This document shows, in pieces, positions 25,371 through 32,557 of a DNA stretch of 36,409 nucleotides. The position numbers and the translations under genes are program-made. The DNA lies in NCBI GenBank assembly GCA_021738605.1, contig JAIPBY010000002.1, positions 1 through 36,409 of the forward strand, in the 5' to 3' direction. The notes below the pieces were generated by a model. That model did no database searches, had not been told where the DNA came from, and saw only the letters and a list, made by a program, of their open reading frames with translations. The first letter of the stretch is position 1. Every line of letters starts with the position of its first letter. This DNA is from Chitinophagaceae bacterium. GTDB taxonomy: Bacteria; Bacteroidota; Bacteroidia; Chitinophagales; Chitinophagaceae.

Positions 25371-26231
25371 TCAGTGTGTTGCAGTGGCAATTGAAGTAAA
25401 GAACAATGCCACTTCATCAGTAAGTACGTTGAGCATGGGAATCCGATTGTTGCTGCGCATCTGAATTACTTCCGGGACAGCATGCTCTTTTTCATTGAAT
25501 GCATGGATGCTCCAGGCCCCTTCGTTATACTCCAGTGTTGTCAGATTTTCAATCCAATCTCCACTATTCATGTAATTGACAGAACCCAACCCCGTAGAAA
25601 TGGTTCGTATTTGTGGCTGATGAATATGACCACAAATCACCGTATCATATCCTTTGGCGATGGCCAACTCTGCTGCAGTTTGCTCAAAATCACCTATCCA
25701 TGCAACGGCCTTTTTTACACCATTCTTGACCTTCTTGCTAAGACTCATTTTCTCACGGCCCATTGTCTTGAGCACCCAGTTGATGGCCCTGTTCACCAAA
25801 ATCAAAAGGTCATAACCATGCCCACCCAATTTTGCAATCATTTTGGCACTCCCCTTGGTTGTTGCATCAAATACATCCCCATGAAAAATCCAGGTTTTTT
25901 TACCGTCAATTTCAATCACCAACTTATCAACCATTTGAAAATTACCCAATTGTATACCACTATATCTCCTGAGCGATTCGTCATGGTTTCCCGTGATGTA
26001 CACTATTTGTGTTCCTCTTGCAATCATGCCAAATATTTCCTTGATAACCTGCATATGGGAAGCCGGAAAATAGTGCTTTTTGAACTGCCATATATCAATG
26101 ATATCGCCATTCAATACCAACAGTTTTGGGGAAATACTTCTGAGATAAGATACCAGTTCTGATGCATGGCATCCAAAAGTGCCAAGGTGAACATCACTGA
26201 TTACGGCAACTTCTAGCTTTCTCTTGTTCAT
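25371..26231 (-). CDS. plcP: PlcP-like metallophosphoesterase (LpxH/COG2908 family)
   Basis: This 286-residue calcineurin-like phosphoesterase has a full metal site: D13 and H15 in ISDVHLG, D43 in NGDIID, N82-H83 in GNHDE, H117 in FHGD, and H202 and H204 in CGHIHQP. The family is commonly labelled UDP-2,3-diacylglucosamine hydrolase. The details (HLGTFGCHA, GDIIDIW, NSGDWIENL) resemble the PlcP branch, which splits phosphatidylcholine/ethanolamine-type lipids to diacylglycerol under phosphate limitation. LpxH-type activity cannot be excluded. It is the first gene of an operon with the glycosyltransferase and is preceded by a Pho-box-like array at 26264-26291. Confidence 0.8.
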   Translation of the reverse strand: MNKRKLEVAVISDVHLGTFGCHASELVSYLRSISPKLLVLNGDIIDIWQFKKHYFPASHMQVIKEIFGMIARGTQIVYITGNHDESLRRYSGIQLGNFQMVDKLVIEIDGKKTWIFHGDVFDATTKGSAKMIAKLGGHGYDLLILVNRAINWVLKTMGREKMSLSKKVKNGVKKAVAWIGDFEQTAAELAIAKGYDTVICGHIHQPQIRTISTGLGSVNYMNSGDWIENLTTLEYNEGAWSIHAFNEKEHAVPEVIQMRSNNRIPMLNVLTDEVALFFTSIATATH

Positions 26232-26263
26232 GATTTATGGGTTTTATAAAATTCCCTTTATAC

Positions 26264-26291
26264 CATTAACCGAATGTTAGCAAGGCGTAAA
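26264..26291 (-). promoter_or_regulatory. Pho-box-like 11-bp repeat array upstream of plcP
   Basis: On the minus strand TTTACG, CTAACA and TTAATG follow one another with exactly five bases between them, giving an 11-bp period. The proximal unit ends 33 bp before the ATG. A weak -7-like element (GAATTTTA) begins nine bases further on. The last two units repeat those of the array at 35411-35471, with a G/A difference. Confidence 0.6.
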
Positions 26292-26320
26292 TAAATCTTG
26301 ATGTAAACCTGAAGGAATTG

Positions 26321-27202
26321 TTATGTAGTGGCCTCAGCATAGAGATGCTGAACCAGTCCATCCGCCAGCCCAATTTTGGGAACCAGCATCTCTTCCATGT
26401 TGCCCCATTTCATGATTTGAAGGTAAATCATCAGTGCAGGAACAATCACATCAGCCCTGTCTGGCCGGAGGTTATAGAGGCGTATTCTGTCTTCTACTGT
26501 GCAAGATGAAAATTCTTTGTAATAATCTTTGAGCACATCGATGTGCAGGGGCTTGCCATCTTTTTTCTTGCTGAGAGAAAATATCTTGTTGATATTGCCT
26601 CCGGTTCCTATGGCAATGGTATTTTTTTGACCGCGTAAATTATCACGCAGTGCCTCTTTCATTTCTTGCCAATCAGCATCTGTAACCATGTTCTTGAGCA
26701 AACGAATGGTCCCAATGTTGAATGAATGCTTGTATACCAGGGCATTGTTGGAAAAAAAGGTGAGTTCGGTGCTTCCCCCACCCACGTCTACGTAAAGGTA
26801 ATTGTTGCTGGCGTTGAGGTTTTCTGCCACATGTGATTCATAAATCAAAGACGCCTCAAAATCACCTGAGATTACTTTTATGTTGATACCAGTTTCAAGA
26901 AATATTTTTCTTACAACCTCATCTCTGTTCCTGGCATCTCTCATTGCACTGGTGGCAACAGCGATTGACTTTTCAACCCCATAGGCATTCATGAGGTGAG
27001 CATAGGCCTTCATGGTTTGAAGGATCATGTGCTTTTTTTCCTTGGAGATCTCGCCGGTTTCAAACACATCAAATCCCAAACGCAGGGGAACCCTGATCAG
27101 ATTGAGTTTATTGAAGTTAGCAATACCATTTCCATCCACCGTAACCTCGGAGATCAGAAGCCTGCTTGCATTGGTTCCAATATCAATTGCCGCCAGTCGC
27201 AC
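26321..27202 (-). CDS. ppx: Exopolyphosphatase / GppA family phosphatase
   Basis: This 293-residue protein has the actin-like ASKHA fold of Ppx/GppA enzymes, which remove phosphate from polyphosphate ends or hydrolyse pppGpp. The motifs are AAIDIGTNASRLLI (phosphate 1), YVDVGGGSTELTFF (phosphate 2) and AIGTGGNINK (adenosine/third loop). It is the short form without the C-terminal HD domain of E. coli Ppx. The start is GTG and lies inside the ppk1 end (20-bp overlap), so the two genes are coupled. The pairing with ppk1 favours polyphosphate as substrate. Confidence 0.92.
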   Translation of the reverse strand: MRLAAIDIGTNASRLLISEVTVDGNGIANFNKLNLIRVPLRLGFDVFETGEISKEKKHMILQTMKAYAHLMNAYGVEKSIAVATSAMRDARNRDEVVRKIFLETGINIKVISGDFEASLIYESHVAENLNASNNYLYVDVGGGSTELTFFSNNALVYKHSFNIGTIRLLKNMVTDADWQEMKEALRDNLRGQKNTIAIGTGGNINKIFSLSKKKDGKPLHIDVLKDYYKEFSSCTVEDRIRLYNLRPDRADVIVPALMIYLQIMKWGNMEEMLVPKIGLADGLVQHLYAEATT

Positions 27203-29282
27203 GTTGCTTTAAGGGTTGTTTTTTTACCAGATAGTTATAAATCTCCTGCTGTGAACGCATTCGTTTTTTCCCAGGTGAAGATACATAGTTGTTGATAAAC
27301 TCAGGATCCAAAATTCTTGCTTTTACATTGTCAGACAGTTGGATTTTCAATACTTCCAACAACTCCTTCTTCAAGTCGTTATCGACAATTGGACATGCTG
27401 CCTCTACACGATGATCAAGATTCCTCACCATCCAATCTGCACTGGAGATATACACCAAAACATTCCCCCCGTTATGAAAAACCAAAATCCTGGCATGCTC
27501 CAAATACTCATCGACGATGCTGATCGCATAGGGCGATGCCTGCTTTTTCTTTATTTGCGTTTTAGCAGAATATATACCACGAATAATGAGGTTGACTTCA
27601 ACGCCAGCCACAGAAGCCTGATTGAGTTTTTCAATCAGGGAAACATCACTGAGCGAGTTCAACTTAAGAGTAATGGAGGCAGGAAATCCCTTTTTTGCTT
27701 CCTTAATCTCCTTGTCAACAAGCTCAGTTATTTTCTTCCGCATGCCGACCGGACTTACCAACAAGGTTTTGCACTCTTCAAGGGTACCTGCGTGTGAGAC
27801 TGGATTCTCAAGATAGTAGAATATCCTGTTGATATCCGCCATGATGTTCCTGTTGGAAGTAAGCAGGCAATGATCGCCGTAAAAATGAGCCGTTTTTTCA
27901 TTCAGGTTTCCTGTACTGACAAAGCCATATTGAATGGTTTTGTTTTGCACACGCTTGTTGATGATACATACTTTTGCATGTACTTTCATGTTTGGAATGC
28001 CTAAAATAACTTTTACACCCTCCTCCTCTAACACTGTTTTCCATTCGAGGTTTGCCTCTTCATCGAATCTGGCCTTTAACTCCAACATCACTTCCACTTT
28101 TTTACCATTGCGGGCTGCATTGACCAAGGCATTGATCACCTTGGATTCTGAAGCAAGCCTGTAGGCAGTAATTTTGATGGACTTAACGTCAGGATCGATG
28201 GCGGCTTCTCTTAGTAAGTCAATGATGGCATTAAATGAATGATAGGGAAAATGCAACAACACATCTTTTTTGCCGATTACATCCGTTACCCTTATGGCGG
28301 AATTCAAATCTGGATGAGGGATAGCGGTCATTTTCCCTTTGGTTGCTGGAAACACATCAGGAAAATCCATAAAATGTTTAAAATTATGGATGCGTCCACC
28401 TGGAATGATGCTTGATTTACTGTTGAGCTTCAACTTCTTTGTGAGGTAGTTCAATAGCCCGCTGTTCATCTCCTTATCATATACGAAACGAACAGGTTTC
28501 CCTTTACGTCTTTTCTTGAGCCCTTTCTGCATCTTTTCTACCAGCGATGTACTGATATCGTTATCAAGGTCTAATTCAGCGTCCTTGGTGACCTTGAAAA
28601 TATGCGCTTCAAAATGGTCATACCCAAAATAGGAAAATATATAGGGAAGATTGACCCTTACAATATCTTCAAGGAGAATGATATGTGTTTCTTTTTTGTC
28701 TGTGGGCAATTTGACAAACCGTCCAAGGGTTTTGGAGGGAATCTCAATCAGCGCATATTGCTGCTTGTATGCAGAGTTCTTCTTCTGCATCACCACGCCA
28801 AGATAAATACTCTTGTCCCGCAAATAAGGGAGTTCTGGCAAACTCTCAATCATCAGGGGGATGATATTTGAACGAACTTCTTTCTCAAAAAAATCAATGA
28901 CAAAGGACTTTTGATCCCTTGTGAGTTGTTGATCATTCTTAAGAAAGACCTTGTTTTTTTTCAGTTCAGTCTGAATATTGACCCAGATCCTGTCAAATTC
29001 ACTTTGTTGTTTCAAGACAATATGGAGTAAATCAACCAAAATTTCTGAGACGGCATCTTCCATGTGGAGATTGAGTTTGGTTTTGGACGAACGAAATTCT
29101 GCCATCCTTTTCAATGTAGCCACGCGTACACGAAAGAATTCATCCATGTTGTTGGAAAAAATCCCAAGGAAACGAATTCTTTGATTGATTGGAACAGTAG
29201 GGTCGTTGGCTTCCTGTAAAACCCTTGCGTTAAAACTCAGCCAACTGATATCGCGCTGTACAAAAGTCGACTTATTGACCAT
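27183..29282 (-). CDS. ppk1: Polyphosphate kinase 1
   Basis: PPK1 reversibly transfers the gamma phosphate of ATP to polyphosphate. The 699-residue length is normal. The N-domain begins RDISWLSFNARVLQEA. The PLD-like C-domains contain the autophosphorylated histidine in KVHAKVCII and the second histidine in LEHARILVFHNGG. SSADWMVRNLDHRVEAACPI is the family C-terminal signature. The gene opens a ppk1-ppx operon. Its upstream region is shared with the divergent transglutaminase-like gene and has no convincing Pho-box array. Confidence 0.96.
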   Translation of the reverse strand: MVNKSTFVQRDISWLSFNARVLQEANDPTVPINQRIRFLGIFSNNMDEFFRVRVATLKRMAEFRSSKTKLNLHMEDAVSEILVDLLHIVLKQQSEFDRIWVNIQTELKKNKVFLKNDQQLTRDQKSFVIDFFEKEVRSNIIPLMIESLPELPYLRDKSIYLGVVMQKKNSAYKQQYALIEIPSKTLGRFVKLPTDKKETHIILLEDIVRVNLPYIFSYFGYDHFEAHIFKVTKDAELDLDNDISTSLVEKMQKGLKKRRKGKPVRFVYDKEMNSGLLNYLTKKLKLNSKSSIIPGGRIHNFKHFMDFPDVFPATKGKMTAIPHPDLNSAIRVTDVIGKKDVLLHFPYHSFNAIIDLLREAAIDPDVKSIKITAYRLASESKVINALVNAARNGKKVEVMLELKARFDEEANLEWKTVLEEEGVKVILGIPNMKVHAKVCIINKRVQNKTIQYGFVSTGNLNEKTAHFYGDHCLLTSNRNIMADINRIFYYLENPVSHAGTLEECKTLLVSPVGMRKKITELVDKEIKEAKKGFPASITLKLNSLSDVSLIEKLNQASVAGVEVNLIIRGIYSAKTQIKKKQASPYAISIVDEYLEHARILVFHNGGNVLVYISSADWMVRNLDHRVEAACPIVDNDLKKELLEVLKIQLSDNVKARILDPEFINNYVSSPGKKRMRSQQEIYNYLVKKQPLKQRATGGN

Positions 29283-29377
29283 GTGATGTTATTATTTAGT
29301 ATTTATTCAGGTGAAAATTAAAACATTATAACACAAGTTGTTTGATTTGATTTTTGTTTACAGTAACTTAATACAGC

Positions 29378-30592
29378 ATGAAAACCATGAGGATAGTCAT
29401 AACCATATGTTTTTTGGCTTTTGGGGGGTCAATTTCTGCCAAAGCTGATGCCTATGCCGAAACCCATGAGATTCGCTTTTCCTTTCTTGGAAATGAACAT
29501 ACCATTGAATACCAGGAACCACCCAAGGGATTCCCCAACAGCTTCAATAAAGCCAGCACCTTCCCCAACATGGTAAAGCTGCTGGATGCCTATTGCACTG
29601 ATATAATTCCCGAATTGTCAACCATCAGGAAAAGGCTACATTTATCAGACTGGTATTACTATCAACTGATCAGAAAGGTGTCTCAACAGCTCGTTCCCAA
29701 AGAGAAAGACTATTGGGGATACACCTATTGCAAATGGTTTTTCCTGGCCAGAAGTGGATTCAATCCTGTGTTGTGCACCATGGATGACAAATTATTGCTT
29801 TACATCAAAAGCAATTCAACCATCTACAATATCCCCATCAAAGTAATTGGAGAAAAGCAATATGTATGCATGAACTATCATGACTATAACCATGATATAC
29901 CCATTGAAAAAACAACTCCTCAACCCGTTCAGCCATCCTTCGTTGAAAATAGCGAGGATTTTAACTATATGATTGCTACCATGCCCGATTTCCCAGAAGA
30001 AAAATATGTCAACAAAACCATTGAATTCAAATACAAAGGGGAGACCGCAAAACATGACATAAAGGTATTCCCCGAGATCAAGGATTATTTCATCAACTAC
30101 CCGGTAACAGACTACAGATTTCAATTCAATATACCCTTCAGCAAACTGACTTATTCATCGCTTATACCATCTTTACAATTAAAACTCAAGGACAAAACAA
30201 AGGAAGATGGAGTAGAATACATCATGTTCTTTGTAAGGAACGCATTTGGGTATGAAGCAGACTCGCTGATGTATGGTAGAGAAAAAAGATTTTCACCAGA
30301 AGAAACTTTGGCCTCAGATTGGAGTGATTGTGAAGACCATGCGGGATTATTTTTTTCACTGGTCCGTGAGGTGTATAATCTTCCCATGATCGTACTCAGC
30401 TATCCAGATCATATCAATGTAGCAGTAAAACTTGAAAAGTTCAAAGGAAAGACCATCCTGCACAATGGCAGCATATATACCATTTGTGAGCCTACACCAC
30501 AAAAAAAAGTATTTTTCCTGGGACAGATGGAGAAGAAATTAAGCAAACAACCCTATGAAGTTGTCTATGAATATGTTCCAAGTAGATTTTGA
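29378..30592 (+). CDS. Secreted transglutaminase-like (papain-fold) protein
   Basis: This 404-residue protein has a signal peptide (RIVITICFLAFGGSISAKA). I do not recognise the first 300 residues. The C-terminal part fits a transglutaminase-like core: C318 in WSDCEDHAGLFFSLVRE, H345 in YPDHINVAV and, in the place of the usual DPT, E371 in TICEPT. Such domains are peptidases, amidases or inactive scaffolds. The glutamate in place of aspartate leaves catalysis open. It is divergent from ppk1 and convergent with a small lipoprotein gene (21 bp between stops). No operon partner is evident. Confidence 0.7.
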   Translation: MKTMRIVITICFLAFGGSISAKADAYAETHEIRFSFLGNEHTIEYQEPPKGFPNSFNKASTFPNMVKLLDAYCTDIIPELSTIRKRLHLSDWYYYQLIRKVSQQLVPKEKDYWGYTYCKWFFLARSGFNPVLCTMDDKLLLYIKSNSTIYNIPIKVIGEKQYVCMNYHDYNHDIPIEKTTPQPVQPSFVENSEDFNYMIATMPDFPEEKYVNKTIEFKYKGETAKHDIKVFPEIKDYFINYPVTDYRFQFNIPFSKLTYSSLIPSLQLKLKDKTKEDGVEYIMFFVRNAFGYEADSLMYGREKRFSPEETLASDWSDCEDHAGLFFSLVREVYNLPMIVLSYPDHINVAVKLEKFKGKTILHNGSIYTICEPTPQKKVFFLGQMEKKLSKQPYEVVYEYVPSRF

Positions 30593-30613
30593 TTCAGCCC
30601 TATTGAATCGCTT

Positions 30614-31072
30614 CTATTTAGCATATACATTGATAGAATCAATCAATTGTTGAGACCGCTCTCCCATCCGTGTAAAATATTTTTCACCATTCTTGATAAA
30701 CGAAAAAGTATTGCAAGAATCAGCGTTAGAAAAGTATACCACATCAACAATATCACCTTTCCCATAGAAATACAATTTACCCAGGGATGGACAGTTGTTA
30801 TTAGCGGCAATTGGGGCACTGTTGACATCTTCAATGATTGGCTTCAATAATTGAAGATCTAAAATTTTTAAAACCCTGTAAAAACGAGGATTAGCAGGCG
30901 TTTTATAATAAATAACCGCAGCACTGTCCGCAGCATTGATTTGATCCATCTTTCCTTTGGGGACGATCGGCGTATATTGCCTGGAAGCAAGATCTTCTGA
31001 TTTATTTTCCTCTCTGCTTTTACATGAGTTCAAAAATGAAACCAGCAATAAAAAATATAAATAATGTTTCAT
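30614..31072 (-). CDS. Small lipoprotein, unknown function
   Basis: This 152-residue protein has a lipoprotein signal peptide (YLYFLLLVSFLNSC, lipid-bearing C17), then a low-complexity linker and a compact domain with two further cysteines. I recognise no family. It lies downstream of the TonB receptor-lipoprotein pair on the same strand but is separated from it by an intrinsic terminator (31083-31113), so it is probably expressed independently. Confidence 0.7.
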   Translation of the reverse strand: MKHYLYFLLLVSFLNSCKSREENKSEDLASRQYTPIVPKGKMDQINAADSAAVIYYKTPANPRFYRVLKILDLQLLKPIIEDVNSAPIAANNNCPSLGKLYFYGKGDIVDVVYFSNADSCNTFSFIKNGEKYFTRMGERSQQLIDSINVYAK

Positions 31073-31082
31073 GGTAAGTCAA

Positions 31083-31113
31083 TAAAAAAGCCACTTCTTT
31101 ATGAAGTGGCTTT
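31083..31113 (-). terminator. Intrinsic terminator after the receptor-partner lipoprotein gene
   Basis: A perfect 11-bp stem, AAAGCCACTTC with GAAGTGGCTTT (31087-31113, five-base loop), continues on the minus strand into six T (31084-31089). It lies 18 bp after the stop of the 31132-32523 gene. Confidence 0.9.
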
Positions 31114-31131
31114 AAAAATACTATTTTTTGT

Positions 31132-32523
31132 TTAGTAAGCCTTGTTTTGAGGATCCCAGTTTGTCCAACCAGTGGTCCAATCAGCAGTACCCATGGCACC
31201 ACGGAAAGTGGTAGCAACAAAATATGAATTCATTCCTGTGAAGTTTACACCAGTAAGGGCAGGTGATCCGGTTCTAGGAAGGAAGTTGGGTGCTGTAGAA
31301 TAAAAAGGAGCGTTCAACATGGCTGCGTCAGCATTAGCCAAGGTAACAGTACCTTCAGCTTCAGCCTTTGTCTTCATCTGTGCTGGTGTTACAATGGCCA
31401 AAGCAGCTGCATCAGTCCTGTATATGGCTGCTGCATCGTTAGAATGAAGCAGATTGTTTCTGAATTCTGAAGTGTTATCAACAAAGAATGCCTTCGCAGT
31501 AGCAGCAGATTCGAATGAAAGTCCACCTTTAGGCCATCCGATGATAATAGAATTTCTCAAAACAAACTGAGTTGCTCTTCTCCACCTGTTTCCAAAATTG
31601 TGGTTCGCTGCAGTTCCAGTTGCATTGTTGGCACCCACAAAGGTAAAATTACTCAATTGAGGCCTTGTAAAAGGAGCAGCAGTTGTGCCTGTACCATCAT
31701 TATCACACTCAATACCATTTGCTGCGTCACCACCATCTACAAAATCAGGTTTGCGACATGCAATACCGTACTGTATTTTACCAGTGTATCCAAAATCGAA
31801 ATCATAGTCGTCATCAGCAGTCGCAAAAGCTACAAGGTTCTTGCAATTTACTGTACCGCCAAAAAACTCATAGGCATCATCATTACCAAAAGAAACCTGA
31901 ACATTTTCAATGATGGTGCCAGAGCCAACACCACCCATGGTAAGTCCATTGATTTCAGAACCGGGCTCTGCTGCAATACCAGCATATTCAATACGAACAA
32001 AACGCAGGATTCCACTTTCATCATTGGCTACAGTACCACCATACTTACGGCCAACACCACCTTCAACGACAGGAGCCGGATCCTGAGGGCGGTTTGTCGG
32101 AGCCTTACCCAAGAGGATAATGCCACCCCAGTCACCAGGCGTTCTTTGTCCGATTGCTTTTCCGCTGGTGAATACAATGGGTTCTGTAGGCCTTCCGTCA
32201 GCAATCAACTTGGCACCCCTTTCAATGATCAAGGCACCTTTCTCGGTGATGTCACTGACAACAACACTTCCAGGAGCTAAGGTAAGGGTATTCCCTTCGG
32301 TGATATAAACATAGCCTTTGAGCGTATATTTACCCTTGGGCAAGTAGTAACTTTTGCTCAATATACCCTGGATTATACGTCCGTTGGTAGCAGGATCCTG
32401 AGGATCTGTACCTACAGCTCCGCCACCGGTTGTATTGTTGATGGTTTCCTCGAAATTAACCTTGATACAAGAACTGAAAGAGAGCATTGCGATGGAGAAA
32501 AGTCCAAAAAGGATTTTTTTCAT
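31132..32523 (-). CDS. Beta-helix-like lipoprotein partner of TonB receptor
   Basis: This 463-residue lipoprotein has lipobox FSSC (C19). The body has repeating short strands and turns suggesting a right-handed parallel beta-helix (YITEGNTLTLAPGSVVVSD, LIIERGAKLIADG, NGLTMGGVGSGTIIENVQV), with aspartate-rich loops such as ADDDYDFDFGY that could bind cations. Similar lipoproteins sit beside TonB-dependent receptors in many Bacteroidota, but I know of no proven substrate. It lies 34 bp after the receptor gene and ends at a terminator, so the pair forms an operon under the Pho-box-like array. It takes the place of SusD but is not SusD-like. Confidence 0.82.
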   Translation of the reverse strand: MKKILFGLFSIAMLSFSSCIKVNFEETINNTTGGGAVGTDPQDPATNGRIIQGILSKSYYLPKGKYTLKGYVYITEGNTLTLAPGSVVVSDITEKGALIIERGAKLIADGRPTEPIVFTSGKAIGQRTPGDWGGIILLGKAPTNRPQDPAPVVEGGVGRKYGGTVANDESGILRFVRIEYAGIAAEPGSEINGLTMGGVGSGTIIENVQVSFGNDDAYEFFGGTVNCKNLVAFATADDDYDFDFGYTGKIQYGIACRKPDFVDGGDAANGIECDNDGTGTTAAPFTRPQLSNFTFVGANNATGTAANHNFGNRWRRATQFVLRNSIIIGWPKGGLSFESAATAKAFFVDNTSEFRNNLLHSNDAAAIYRTDAAALAIVTPAQMKTKAEAEGTVTLANADAAMLNAPFYSTAPNFLPRTGSPALTGVNFTGMNSYFVATTFRGAMGTADWTTGWTNWDPQNKAY

Positions 32524-32557
32524 AAACTGTGTTTTGTCTGTTTGTTGCTAAAGATTT

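Noticed and set aside
25482..26162. 226-codon open frame on the plus strand
   Set aside because: It is the antisense shadow of the PlcP-like gene, which has all metal ligands.
29357..29373. TTTACA-N5-TTAATA, a two-unit Pho-box-like match before the 29378 gene
   Set aside because: It lies only 5-20 bases before the ATG, too close for an activator site, in very AT-rich DNA, and lacks the CTAAC-N5-TTAATG pair.
30591..30609. GATTCA/TGAATC inverted repeat between convergent stops
   Set aside because: The stem is only 6 bp and no T run follows it on either useful side, so it is too weak to call a terminator.
31600..32280. 226-codon open frame on the plus strand
   Set aside because: It lies antisense to the lipoprotein gene, whose family-like sequence and lipobox are convincing; the reverse frame has a low-complexity composition and no motif.
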